A DNA stretch of 64,000 bases from CAVUXJ01 sp963814975 (GTDB taxonomy: Bacteria; Acidobacteriota; Vicinamibacteria; Vicinamibacterales; CAVVIG01): positions 186,001 to 250,000 of the forward strand of contig CAWFFB010000030.1 in assembly GCA_963814975.1 (NCBI GenBank). Reading direction: 5' to 3'. Position numbers and translations under genes: made by a program. Positions 8,913 through 17,973 of this stretch are shown piece after piece (positions within the stretch are counted from its first letter, which is position 1; every line of letters starts with the position of its first letter). The notes beneath the pieces are model-generated. The model worked only from the letters and a program-made list of their open reading frames with translations, was not told where the DNA came from and ran no database searches.

Positions 8913-11204
8913 ATGAAGAGCATGGACGATCCGCGTACGTCGACGGCCTCTCATACGATCAACGCGCTCCAGTCGGCTCAAGACCGCGTAGCCGCTGATC
9001 TCGAACGGCTGGGTGCGCTCCACCGCAGCTACCGCGAGGGGCGCATCCATGTCCATGTGCCCGCGGCGCTCGAGTCAGCCGACGGACCACTGGACGACCT
9101 CGTCCAGGAATACCTGCCCACTTCCAAAGCCGCGCTCGAGGCGGCATCGAAGAGCCTGTTCTACTCGCTGCCGGTGGCCTTCGACCCGGCCCATTCGATT
9201 GGCCCGTTCCTCGCGACAGTCGATCGCGACGCGGAGGGCCAGCCGTATCGCTTTCTCGACATGGGTGCGCTCATCGCCACCCAGGCCTTCGGTGAGAACG
9301 ATCCCGCGGTCGTCGAAGCGGTGTTGAACCATCTGCCGTACGCGTTCTCGCGCTATGCGCACTCGGAGTACCAGACCGCGGTCTCGCTGCAGCTGAAAGC
9401 CGAGCTGAACAGCATCGCGCCGGCGGGGACGCCGCGCCACTTCGTGGTCAACACCGGCGCCGAGGCGGTGGAGAACGCGATCAAGTCCGTCCTCCTCAAT
9501 CGCGTGAAAACAACCGGCGACCCGAACGGTGGCTTCATCATCTCGTTCGAAGGTGCGTTCCACGGTCGAACGCTGGGCAGCCTCGCGGTGACGAACAGGA
9601 AGAAGGCTCGCCTCGGATTTCCCACGTTCGACTGGCCCCAGGTGTCGTTTCCCGTGCTCGACGACAAACCGAAAGAAACGGCGCGCCGTGAGGAAAAGAG
9701 TCTCAAGCAGGTCTGGGACCTCCTGGTCTCGGGCCGCCTGCCGCACGCCGAGAAGAGCAAGGAGACGTTCCGTCGCGAGCTGGACGCGATCGACACGTTC
9801 CTGGCGACGCCGGGCCCGGACGCGACCGCGTTCGTGCTCGCCCAGCGCGCGGCGCTTAGTGCCGACACCATCAGACGCAGCCGCAGGGTCGCGGCGGTGC
9901 TGGTCGAGCCGATCCAGGGCGAGGGAGGCGTTCGCTTCACAAGCCCGGGATTCATGCGAAGGCTGCGGCTGCTCACCGGTATCTACGACGTTCCGCTCAT
10001 GTTCGACGAGATTCAGACGGGCTGGGGCGCCACCGGGCGAATGTGGGCGCATGAGCTGTTCGAACTGCCCATGCCGCCGGATATCGTGGTCTGGGCCAAG
10101 AAGGCGCAGAACGGCGTGCTGTTTGTGAGCGAAGAGATGGCGACGTTCTTCCAGGAAGAGAAGAAGTTCAACACGACCTGGGAGGGCGAAGCCGTTGGCA
10201 TGGTGCGCCTGCTCGCGACGCTACATCGAATCGATCTGGAGCAGGTGCGCCGCACCGGCGAGCGCGCCCGCCGGGGATTGGAGAAGCTCGCTCAAGACTA
10301 TACCGGGCTGATTCAGGACGTGCGGGGTGCTGGTGTGATGCTCGCGTTCGATGTGGCACGCGCCGACTGGCGGGATGCGCTGCGCGACCGCGCCTTCCGG
10401 CGCGGCCTCGTGCTCCTGCCGGCAGGGGATCGGGCGCTGAGGTTCTATCCGCGCTACGACACCGAGCCGTATGCGATCGACGAGGCGCTCTCGATCCTGA
10501 GAACTGCAGTGGAAGACATCGTGAGTGGGCGCGTGGAACCGTTGACAACGGGACCGAACATCCGCGTCGGGGCGCTGGAGTGCCTGCTCGAGGCGATCGA
10601 CGTGCTCGACATCACCGCAGCGAACTTCCCGGAACACAGAGCCCAGGTCATGGACGTCGAGGTCGAGCACTACGGCGCGTTGAAGCAGTATCCGCCCGAT
10701 GTCCTGCAGGCCGGCGGGCGGCCGCTGCTCCAGTTGCCTTCCGAGGTACTCGAAACGACGCTCTCGAACGATCGGGCCGTCGGCGTGGCGCTGCGCGACG
10801 GCGTCAGCGGCCGCATCGTAGCCTACGCGCTCGGAAGCGCACTCGAGGATCACGACGAAGAAGGGGTCGGATCGGATCCCTCCTTTGGCGAGCACAACAC
10901 GTTCTACCTGCAGGCGATGGCCACGCTGCCGTCGGTGCAGAACCAGGCGGCGATCGAGAACAAGCTGCTCGAGTTAATCCGCGTTCGGGCTCTCGCGGCC
11001 GGTTACGAATATATCTCGACACTCATCGAGGAGCGCGTTCACCAAACCGGCCCGGAATGGCTGCGCGAGGCGCAGGTGATCCGACTGATCGACAACTATC
11101 TGCGCAGCAGCATCCCTTTCGTGTATCTGCACGTGCCGCTCGAGCAACAACGAGGGCCGGACTCGCGCGTCGACACCGAGTCGCCTCAGCGGAGGGTCTC
11201 ATGA
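8913..11204 (+). CDS. Class-III aminotransferase (lysine 6-aminotransferase-like) fused to a GNAT-like C-terminal domain
   Basis: The 763-residue protein (ATG 8913, chosen because the longer frame from 8769 runs through the inverted repeats; ATG 8922 is an alternative) has two parts. Residues ~60-545 are a PLP fold-I class-III aminotransferase: NTGAEAVENA, SFEGAFHGRT, EPIQGEGG, DEIQTG at 365-370 and AKKAQNG with the likely PLP lysine at 396. The KKxQ pattern resembles lysine 6-aminotransferases more than GabT/ArgD. Residues ~550-763 look like an acetyltransferase fold (VGVALRDGVSGRIVAYALGS, YLQAMATLPSVQN, ALAAGYEYIST). The pair suggests one protein that transaminates a diamine or lysine and acts on an amine group, but the second activity is inference. 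The stop overlaps the next start (ATGA). Confidence 0.8.
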   Translation: MKSMDDPRTSTASHTINALQSAQDRVAADLERLGALHRSYREGRIHVHVPAALESADGPLDDLVQEYLPTSKAALEAASKSLFYSLPVAFDPAHSIGPFLATVDRDAEGQPYRFLDMGALIATQAFGENDPAVVEAVLNHLPYAFSRYAHSEYQTAVSLQLKAELNSIAPAGTPRHFVVNTGAEAVENAIKSVLLNRVKTTGDPNGGFIISFEGAFHGRTLGSLAVTNRKKARLGFPTFDWPQVSFPVLDDKPKETARREEKSLKQVWDLLVSGRLPHAEKSKETFRRELDAIDTFLATPGPDATAFVLAQRAALSADTIRRSRRVAAVLVEPIQGEGGVRFTSPGFMRRLRLLTGIYDVPLMFDEIQTGWGATGRMWAHELFELPMPPDIVVWAKKAQNGVLFVSEEMATFFQEEKKFNTTWEGEAVGMVRLLATLHRIDLEQVRRTGERARRGLEKLAQDYTGLIQDVRGAGVMLAFDVARADWRDALRDRAFRRGLVLLPAGDRALRFYPRYDTEPYAIDEALSILRTAVEDIVSGRVEPLTTGPNIRVGALECLLEAIDVLDITAANFPEHRAQVMDVEVEHYGALKQYPPDVLQAGGRPLLQLPSEVLETTLSNDRAVGVALRDGVSGRIVAYALGSALEDHDEEGVGSDPSFGEHNTFYLQAMATLPSVQNQAAIENKLLELIRVRALAAGYEYISTLIEERVHQTGPEWLREAQVIRLIDNYLRSSIPFVYLHVPLEQQRGPDSRVDTESPQRRVS

Positions 11205-12676
11205 CCGACGTTGCCATGTGGATCGATCACCGACACGACGGCGCACGGGGGGGCGAGACCATGCCGGTCGAGAACCCGGCCACCGAGGAAACGATTGCCT
11301 CGGTCCCGCGGGCGCAGGCGGCCGACGTGGCTGTTGCCGTGGAACGGGCTCGGAGCGCTCAGCGCGCGTGGCGGCGGGTCCCTGGACTGGAGAAGGCGAA
11401 ACTGCTGCACGAGGTGGCTGCCCGCATTCGCGCGATGCATCGGGAGTTGGCCGAGACGATGACGCTCGAGGGCGGCAAGCCGATGATCGAGAACCTGGAC
11501 GAGATCGAGTGGACGACCGCCTGCTTCGATTACTACGCGGAGCTCGGGCGCCACTCGCGGGGGACGTCGATCCCGCCCAGCTTCGAGCACCAGGTGAACT
11601 TCACCGTCAAGGAGCCGTTCGGCGTGGTGGCCGCGATTGCGCCCTTCAACTACCCGCTGTTGCTCATGGCGTGGAAGGTGGCACCGGCGCTGGCTGCCGG
11701 CAACACCGTCGTCATCAAGCCGGCCGACGAGACGCCACTCGCGACGCTCAAGCTGGCACACGCCTTCGAGGTCCTGCCGCCGGGAGTGGTGGGGATTGTC
11801 ACCGGGACCGGAGAGGAGGCGGGCGAGGCCCTCGTTCGTCACGCGCACGTCGACATGATCGCGTTCACCGGGTCGACCGCAACCGGCAAGCGCATCATGC
11901 GCATCGCCGCCGATTCGCTCAAGAAAGTGAACCTCGAGACGAGCGGCATCGACCCCTTCATCGTCTGCGAGGACGCCGACCTGGACGTGGCCGCCCACGC
12001 CGCGGTCTGGGCCCGCTATCTCAACGCCGGCCAGGTGTGCACGTCGGCCAAGCGGATCTACGTCGTCGACGCTGTCGCCGATCCCTTCGTCGAGCGCTTT
12101 GTGCAACTGGCCCGGCAGGTCAGGGTCGGTGACCCTCGGCGGCCCGAGACCGACATGGGGCCGCTCATCTCGAGTCGGGCCCTGGGGGCAGTGAAGCGGT
12201 CGATTGAGAACGCCACCCGGGAGGGAGCGCGCCTCGCGACCGGTGGTGGGCGGCCCGAGGGCTGCGAGCGCGGTCATTTCCTGGAGCCCACCGTGCTCGA
12301 CCGCGTCCGCCATGGCGGCTGTGCGACGCGGGAGGAGGTATTCGGTCCGGTCGCGGCTATCGTACGGGTGCGTGACGTCGAAGAGGCGATCGCCCTGGCG
12401 AACGACAGCGAGTACGGCCTGGGCGCGAACATCTACACGAACAACCTGCGCTACGTGATGACGGCGATGGAGGAGATCAAGGCGGGCACATTCTGGGTGA
12501 ATGACCCGCTCACGGACAACGAGGCCGGCCCGTTCGGCGGCATGCGCCAGAGCGGCATCGGCCGCGAGTTGGGCGAAGAAGGGCTCGACGCATTTCGCGA
12601 GACCAAGCACGTGCACATCGACTACATCCAGGAGCGCAAAAGCTACTGGTTCCCGTACGCCGAGCGACAGTGGTGA
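11201..12676 (+). CDS. NAD(P)-dependent aldehyde dehydrogenase (semialdehyde type)
   Basis: A 491-residue ALDH-superfamily enzyme that oxidises an aldehyde to the acid. The start ATG 11201 overlaps the upstream stop (ATGA). The cofactor region has APFNYPLLLM and KPADETPL. FTGSTATGK is the Rossmann turn, the general base Glu246 lies in LETSGIDP and the nucleophile Cys280 in GQVCTSAKR. The usual LELGGKSP is here LETSGIDP, an unusual variant that keeps the Glu. Within this operon it is a candidate succinate-semialdehyde or aminoaldehyde dehydrogenase. The next gene begins 5 bases downstream. Confidence 0.87.
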   Translation: MTDVAMWIDHRHDGARGGETMPVENPATEETIASVPRAQAADVAVAVERARSAQRAWRRVPGLEKAKLLHEVAARIRAMHRELAETMTLEGGKPMIENLDEIEWTTACFDYYAELGRHSRGTSIPPSFEHQVNFTVKEPFGVVAAIAPFNYPLLLMAWKVAPALAAGNTVVIKPADETPLATLKLAHAFEVLPPGVVGIVTGTGEEAGEALVRHAHVDMIAFTGSTATGKRIMRIAADSLKKVNLETSGIDPFIVCEDADLDVAAHAAVWARYLNAGQVCTSAKRIYVVDAVADPFVERFVQLARQVRVGDPRRPETDMGPLISSRALGAVKRSIENATREGARLATGGGRPEGCERGHFLEPTVLDRVRHGGCATREEVFGPVAAIVRVRDVEEAIALANDSEYGLGANIYTNNLRYVMTAMEEIKAGTFWVNDPLTDNEAGPFGGMRQSGIGRELGEEGLDAFRETKHVHIDYIQERKSYWFPYAERQW

Positions 12677-12681
12677 GAGAC

Positions 12682-14148
12682 ATGGACCCATTGCCGCTCT
12701 ACATCGGCGGTCGTTTCACGAAGGGCGCCGAACCGCCAGCAGAGATCATCAACCCCGCGACCGGGTTGCCGATCGCGCGGGCGGCGCGCGCCACCCGCGC
12801 GGAAGCTCAGGCGGCGATTCAGGCCGCTCGCGACGCGTTCGATTCCGGCGCGTGGTCGGGCCTCACGGCGACGAAGCGCGGTCAGGTGCTGCTCGAAATC
12901 GCGCGACAGCTGCGGGAGTGTTCAGCGGAGCTCGCGCGACTCGAGACCGAGAACATGGGGAAGCCGATCGTCGAGTCCGAGTTCGACGTGGCAGACGCGG
13001 CGACCTGCTTTGAGTACTACGGGGGCCTTGCCAACAAGATCACCGGCGAGGTCAACCCGGTTCCCGACGAGGCGCTCAGCCTGACGCTCAAAGAGCCGGT
13101 CGGCGTCTGCGGGCAGATCATCCCCTGGAACTACCCGCTGCTGATGGCCGCCTGGAAGATCGCACCGGCGTTGTGCGCAGGGTGCACCGTGGTCCTGAAG
13201 CCGGCCGAGGCCACACCGATGACGGCTCTTGCGCTCGCCCGCATTCTGGACGGCATCCCGGACCTGCCCAAGGGCGCGGTCAGCGTGGTCACAGGTGATG
13301 GTCCGGTGGTGGGGGCGCTCCTGGCCGAAAGCGACCTCGTCGACAAGGTCGCCTTCACCGGTTCGACGCGCACCGGTCGCGCCATCCTGCGCGCCGCCGC
13401 CGACTCGAACCTGAAGCGCGTCACGCTCGAGCTGGGTGGCAAGTCCCCGAACATCTTCTTCGCGGACGCGGACTGGGAGGCGGCAGTCGAAGGCGCGGTG
13501 TTCGGGGTGTTCGTGAATCAGGGCGAGGTGTGCTCGGCCGGGTCGCGCATCCTGGTCGAGAAAGCGATCCATGCGAAGTTTCTCGACGCGGTCGTTGCCA
13601 AGGCGAAGACCATCCGGCTCGGCGACCCGCTGGACCGCGACACGCGGATGGGTCCGCTCGTCACCGCTGCGCATCGCGATCGTGTGATCGGTTACGTCGA
13701 GCAGGGAAAGCACGAAGGCGCGCAACTCGTGCTCGGCGGGGGCAAGCCGGGGGGCGCACTCGCGCGCGGTCTGTTTGTCGAGCCCACGATTTTCGACCGC
13801 GTGGATCCGGGCATGCGGATCGCGCAGGAGGAGATCTTCGGTCCGGTGGTTTCCGTGATTCCGTTCGAGGGCGAGCGGCAGGCGATCGAGATTGCCAATG
13901 CCACGCCTTACGGTCTGGCTGGCGCGGTGTGGACGCGCGACATCTTCCGCGCCTTCCGCGTGGTCCGGAAGCTGAGGGCCGGTATCGTCTGGGTGAATCA
14001 CATGCAGCCCACCTACGTCGAGGCTCCGTGGGGTGGGGTGAAGATGAGCGGCGGTGGCCGCGAGCTCGGGCTGCACGGGGTCGACAACTATCTCGAGATG
14101 AAGCAGGTGCACGTCAACCTGAACGAAAATCCGATGGGCTGGTACTGA
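12682..14148 (+). CDS. Betaine-aldehyde/aminoaldehyde dehydrogenase-like ALDH
   Basis: A second ALDH of 488 residues, not closely similar to its neighbour. It has NPATG, IIPWNYPLLM, KPAEATP, FTGSTRTGR, LELGGKSPN with general base Glu250, and GEVCSAGSR with nucleophile Cys284. The C-terminal KQVHVNLNENPMGWY is the hallmark of betaine-aldehyde and 4-aminobutyraldehyde dehydrogenases. ATG 12682 fits the family N-terminus (PLYIGGRF); GTG 12670 is an alternative overlapping the upstream gene. In a putrescine route it would make 4-aminobutyrate from 4-aminobutanal, the substrate of the next gene. Confidence 0.88.
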   Translation: MDPLPLYIGGRFTKGAEPPAEIINPATGLPIARAARATRAEAQAAIQAARDAFDSGAWSGLTATKRGQVLLEIARQLRECSAELARLETENMGKPIVESEFDVADAATCFEYYGGLANKITGEVNPVPDEALSLTLKEPVGVCGQIIPWNYPLLMAAWKIAPALCAGCTVVLKPAEATPMTALALARILDGIPDLPKGAVSVVTGDGPVVGALLAESDLVDKVAFTGSTRTGRAILRAAADSNLKRVTLELGGKSPNIFFADADWEAAVEGAVFGVFVNQGEVCSAGSRILVEKAIHAKFLDAVVAKAKTIRLGDPLDRDTRMGPLVTAAHRDRVIGYVEQGKHEGAQLVLGGGKPGGALARGLFVEPTIFDRVDPGMRIAQEEIFGPVVSVIPFEGERQAIEIANATPYGLAGAVWTRDIFRAFRVVRKLRAGIVWVNHMQPTYVEAPWGGVKMSGGGRELGLHGVDNYLEMKQVHVNLNENPMGWY

Positions 14149-14150
14149 GC

Positions 14151-15500
14151 GTGGCGAGATTGACATGCGATGCGATCCGCATCCGTACGTCGCTCCCCGG
14201 ACCCCGGAGCCGGGCTCTGGTCGAGGAGCGCCGGCGTTTTGTCGCCGCCGGAGTTGCCGAGGCGCGGCACGGCATCTTCTTCGAGCGCGCCGAGGGGGCA
14301 CGTCTCATCGACGTCGACGGCAATGTGCTCCTCGACTTCAGCGGCGGCATTGGCTGCCTCAATGCCGGCCACGGAGCGCCGCGCGTCATCGCTCGCGTTC
14401 GTGAGCAGCTGGACAAGCTTCAGCACGCGTGTTTCATGGTGGCGCCTTACGAGCCGTATGTCGCCCTGGCCCGCAAGCTGTGCTCAATCGTCCCGATCCC
14501 GGGGCCGACAAAAGCAGCGCTCTTCAACAGTGGGGCCGAAGCGGTCGAGAACGCGGTAAAAATTGCTCGCTCCGCCACCGGCCGGCCCGCCGTGCTCGCG
14601 TTCGATCCGGGATTTCACGGTCGCACACTGCTCGCCCTGTCGCTCACCAGCAAGGCCTTCCCCTACCGAAGCGGCTTCGGGCCGTTCGCACCCGAGGTGT
14701 ACCGGCTCCCCATCCCGGACGTGCTGCGCAGACCGCATGGCACGTCGGTCGACGAGTGGGTAGGGCATGCCATCAGGGAGCTTCACCGTTGTCTGAAAAG
14801 CACGGTCGATCCGCAGTCGATCGCGTGCGCCATCATCGAGCCCGTGATGGGCGAGGGCGGATTCATCGTGCCGCCACGCGAGTTTCTGGCGGATCTGGCA
14901 AGTACCTGCAAGGAACACGGCATCGTCCTCGTTGCCGACGAGATACAAACGGGCTTCGGACGCACCGGCCGGATGTTCGCCTGCGAGCGTGTCGGCCTCG
15001 AGCCGGACCTTGTGTGCCTGGCGAAGTCGCTGTCCAATGGATTCCCGCTTTCGGCGGTGGTGGGGCGTGCGGCGATCATGGACGCCGTGCAGCCGGGAGG
15101 CCTGGGCGGGACATTCGGAGGCAACCCGGTCTCGTGCGCCGCGGCGCTCGGGGCCATTGAAACGCTCGAGCAGGATGGACTGGTGGACCGCGCGGAAGCC
15201 ATCGGCACGGTGGTGGCCAGGCGCTTCGAGGGAATGGTGGCGCGGTATCCCTTCATCGCCGAGACGCGCGGGCTGGGCGCCATGCGCGCGCTCGAACTGG
15301 TTGACGATCGCACGTCTCTCAAGCCTGACCAGCCCCGCACCGACCGGGTCCTGGCGCTCGCCGCGACGCGCGGCTTGCTGCTTCTTTCAGCCGGCCTGTA
15401 CGGCAACGTGATCCGCACGCTGATGCCGCTGACCGTGACCGACGCCGAGCTCGAGGAGGGACTCGACGTGCTCGAGTCATGCCTCGCTGATACCGCGTGA
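14151..15500 (+). CDS. Class-III aminotransferase, 4-aminobutyrate (GabT)-like
   Basis: A 449-residue PLP enzyme of the GabT/OAT/ArgD group that moves the omega-amino group of 4-aminobutyrate (or 5-aminovalerate) to 2-oxoglutarate. It has FNSGAEAVENAVKIAR, FHGRTLLALSLTSK, EPVMGEGG, ADEIQTGFGRTG, and the PLP lysine 292 in LAKSLSNGFPL followed by GTFGGNPV. The start is GTG 14151, two bases after the previous stop. The stop TGA (15498-15500) overlaps the next start. Together with the ALDH genes this gives a complete set for diamine to succinate-type degradation. Confidence 0.87.
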   Translation: MARLTCDAIRIRTSLPGPRSRALVEERRRFVAAGVAEARHGIFFERAEGARLIDVDGNVLLDFSGGIGCLNAGHGAPRVIARVREQLDKLQHACFMVAPYEPYVALARKLCSIVPIPGPTKAALFNSGAEAVENAVKIARSATGRPAVLAFDPGFHGRTLLALSLTSKAFPYRSGFGPFAPEVYRLPIPDVLRRPHGTSVDEWVGHAIRELHRCLKSTVDPQSIACAIIEPVMGEGGFIVPPREFLADLASTCKEHGIVLVADEIQTGFGRTGRMFACERVGLEPDLVCLAKSLSNGFPLSAVVGRAAIMDAVQPGGLGGTFGGNPVSCAAALGAIETLEQDGLVDRAEAIGTVVARRFEGMVARYPFIAETRGLGAMRALELVDDRTSLKPDQPRTDRVLALAATRGLLLLSAGLYGNVIRTLMPLTVTDAELEEGLDVLESCLADTA

Positions 15501-16720
15501 TGCGACCGAAACCCGGAACTGGAGCGAAACCGCGAATCGTCATCCTGGGAGGGGCGGGCGCGATGGGCCGGATCATGGTGCGCGATCTGCAGCGCACGAG
15601 TCGCGGCAAGGTGCGTATCGTTGTCGCCGACCGCGACGTCTCTGCCGCGCCGGGCCTCCGGGTCGAGACCACGCAGGTCGACGTCACCGATTCCGGGAGC
15701 CTTCGGCGCGCGCTGGACGGCGCCTACGCGACTATCGCCTCTCTGCCGTATCGTTACAATCTCGAGGCGATGCACGGAGCCCTCGAAGCGGGGGCGCATT
15801 ACGTCGATCTCGGTGGCCTCTTCCACATGACCCGCCGTCAGCTCGAGCTCGCTCCTGAATTTGAGCGCCGCGGCCTGATGGCGATCCTCGGCATGGGCTC
15901 GGCGCCCGGGATCGTGAACGTGCTCGCAACGCTCGCGGCGCGCGGCCTCGACGCCGTCCGGGAGATCCATTGCCTGGTGGGCGGAATCGATCGAACCCGT
16001 TACCGCAACATGTCTCCCTTGTGGTTCGGCTACTCGGCCGACACGTTGCTCGACGAGTTCACGATGCCCTCGCCCGTCTTTCGCGCAGGCAGATTCACGA
16101 CGGTCCCCCCTCTCGATCCCGGCGAGCGCGTTGCCGTCCACTTCCCGGCTCCCGTCGGAACGATCCCTGTCGACACCACGATCCACTCGGAGGTCGCAAC
16201 CCTGCCCTTGTCGTTTGGTGACCGTGGCATTCGCGAAGTGACCTTTCGCCAGGGCTTTGACACGGAGTTCAGGGACAGACTGAGCTTTCTGGTGCAGCTT
16301 GGTCTTGCGGAGACGACGGCGCTGGCCTCCTCCCTCTCGCAGGGCTCGACCTGTTCTGGCATCGTGCCGCGCGATGTGCTGCTCGCGCTCGTTGGCCGCT
16401 TTCCACCGCCAGTGCCGATCGGGAAGCCGCACCGCTACGAAGTACTGCGCACCGTTGTCGGTGGGACGCACCGTGGCCGCCGGGTGACCGTTACCGCCGA
16501 TTGCCACGCCGGCAGTAACGCGGGATGGGGAATCGGACCCGACATCGATACCGGCGCCCCGCCGTCGATCGCGGTGCAGCTCATGCTTTCCGGCGAAATC
16601 GAGCTGCGCCCGGGTGTCTGGGCCCCGGAACAGGTGGTTCCAGCCGGACCGTTCGTGCGCGAACTCAGCCGTCGCGCCATGCGGGTGACGTGTCGCAGGC
16701 GAGCAGTCAGACGCGAGTGA
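15500..16720 (+). CDS. Saccharopine dehydrogenase-like oxidoreductase
   Basis: A 406-residue NAD(P)-binding protein of the saccharopine dehydrogenase superfamily. The N-terminal Rossmann motif is ILGGAGAMGR, followed by VVADRD, then the catalytic-domain landmarks YATIASLPYRYNL, GAHYVDLGGL and MGSAPGIVNVLA. Family members reduce or split saccharopine at the aminoadipate semialdehyde end; several homologues act on other opine-like amino acids. ATG 15500 shares its A with the upstream TGA (GTG 15497 is possible). As last gene of the operon it ties the cluster to lysine/aminoadipate chemistry, which argues for lysine as at least one substrate of the fused aminotransferase. Confidence 0.82.
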   Translation: MRPKPGTGAKPRIVILGGAGAMGRIMVRDLQRTSRGKVRIVVADRDVSAAPGLRVETTQVDVTDSGSLRRALDGAYATIASLPYRYNLEAMHGALEAGAHYVDLGGLFHMTRRQLELAPEFERRGLMAILGMGSAPGIVNVLATLAARGLDAVREIHCLVGGIDRTRYRNMSPLWFGYSADTLLDEFTMPSPVFRAGRFTTVPPLDPGERVAVHFPAPVGTIPVDTTIHSEVATLPLSFGDRGIREVTFRQGFDTEFRDRLSFLVQLGLAETTALASSLSQGSTCSGIVPRDVLLALVGRFPPPVPIGKPHRYEVLRTVVGGTHRGRRVTVTADCHAGSNAGWGIGPDIDTGAPPSIAVQLMLSGEIELRPGVWAPEQVVPAGPFVRELSRRAMRVTCRRRAVRRE

Positions 16721-17129
16721 CGTCCTGGCTTACTGTGGTTCTCGGAAATTTCCTACAGCGCCCGACCGATCGCGCCTGGGATTGGGTGGAGCTCATTTCC
16801 TCGTCCACCTGTTGGTGGCGAATTCCCAATCGGGGTGCAACACCGCTCTGAACGAAGTCGCGATTCGGCCCGAGTTCGTCTCTACCTGCCGGTGCACCGC
16901 GGTAGTCGATCTGATCGACGCCGCGCGAGGCCGGACAGGTTTCCCGCAGGCGTCGTCGACATTTCTCTCTGCTACCTCTTGCTCGAAGCTGCTTCACAGG
17001 TTGACCAATGGTCTCTCCATATCAGGCTGAAGACCTCGATGCCGACACAGGCCGACACCGGCGTGCCCGGATAGCACGGATTCGCGCATCGACGTTGGCC
17101 ACGTTCACCTGGAACGCCAGCCGACTTCC
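16721..17129. other. Intergenic stretch without a recognisable gene
   Basis: About 400 bp downstream of the operon. Short ORFs on both strands have no family resemblance. No T-tailed hairpin is obvious after the operon stop. The right-hand part merges into the receptor remnant on the minus strand. Confidence 0.5.
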
Positions 17130-17271
17130 GGCCCGCGACGGATGCCGCGGTCTGATCCGACACGATGCCGCTGAGGGTGGTCGGTTGCTGAGCGGCACTC
17201 AGAACCGACGTGCCCACGAACGTGAACACGACAATCGGAGCAACAACGAGGCAGCGAAACAACGACAACAT
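17130..17271 (-). pseudogene. N-terminal remnant of a TonB-dependent receptor with carboxypeptidase-regulatory-like domain
   Basis: On the minus strand a GGGAGAG ribosome binding site precedes ATG 17271 and a signal peptide (MLSLFRCLVV, then VLSAAQQ). It is followed at once by TTLSGIVSDQT, the first strand of the carboxypeptidase-regulatory-like plug typical of acidobacterial TonB-dependent transporters. About 15 residues later the similarity ends (around 17130) and nothing of the barrel remains. This is a deletion remnant of a ~1000-residue outer-membrane protein. Confidence 0.55.
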
Positions 17272-17476
17272 GAGGCTCTCCCTTTTCCGGGACTGAACGC
17301 TCGACGAACCAGATCGACCTGCCTCCGCGAGGCTCGTCACACCAGCGCGGTGGGCGAGTCGACGCAAACGCGCCGCGTGCGAATTTGCCCGCGAGCGTAT
17401 GAACAGACGTGCGGTGGTCACAGTCCGTCGCGCTCTTGGGTGGCCGGGCTGTGCCGGTTGGCGAGACGAAGAAGGA

Positions 17477-17854
17477 CTAGATACGAGGCGGCGGGGGGTC
17501 TGGAGGGAGCGTGCCGTCCGAAAGCAAAGGGGGCTGGTACTCGATCGGGCGCGACGGCGTCGCATCAGCTACGACGGTGGCGGCTGCGACAGGAGGCGTC
17601 AGCGGTCCGAGCATCGACGCCAGGGCGAGACCCAGCTCATTCTGTGTGCTCTGCAAGCGGCAGCGTGCCGAGTCGGCCGGCTTGCCATGCATCGGGCACG
17701 AACCGTGGTCAGCCCCGTCCGCACACGTACAGATAATGCCTGTCTCTGAAGCTCCGCTTGTGAGCAGAAGGGCGGTCGTTCCAGTTACGACGGACACGTG
17801 GAGGAACAGCTACGCGACCGCCGCTGGGACGAGCAGACGTCGGATCTTCAGCAC
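17477..17854 (-). pseudogene. Secreted Cys/His/Pro-rich protein with a stop codon in its signal peptide
   Basis: From GTG 17854 the minus strand reads VLKIRRLLVPAAVA, then an in-frame TAG (17812-17810), then LFLHVSVVTGTTALL, i.e. one signal peptide cut by a nonsense codon. The mature part is CTCADGADHGSCPMHG, a Cys/His cluster that could bind metal, followed by a proline-rich tail ending PPDPPPPR. A shorter product from GTG 17797 (106 residues) is possible and would still start hydrophobic. I recognise this as a secreted protein type common in acidobacterial genomes but know no function. It is divergent from the NHL gene at 17974. Confidence 0.5.
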
Positions 17855-17973
17855 GAGTGCCGTTCAGCTTAGTGCCGGCACCAAGGCCGGCCAAGTGCTC
17901 GGGCCGGAATTGCGCCCCTGCGGGGCGTCCTTGCGGTAGCATTGCGACCAACAACCGACCCAGGGAGCGAATC

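Noticed and set aside
12922..14301. Long minus-strand ORF of 459 codons opposite the second aldehyde dehydrogenase
   Set aside because: It is antisense to a clear gene with conserved motifs and its sequence is Arg/His/Pro-rich without family features, as expected for the mirror frame of GC-rich DNA.
17008..17736. 242-codon plus-strand ORF
   Set aside because: No family resemblance; overlaps the receptor remnant and the secreted protein on the other strand, both of which have protein-like features.
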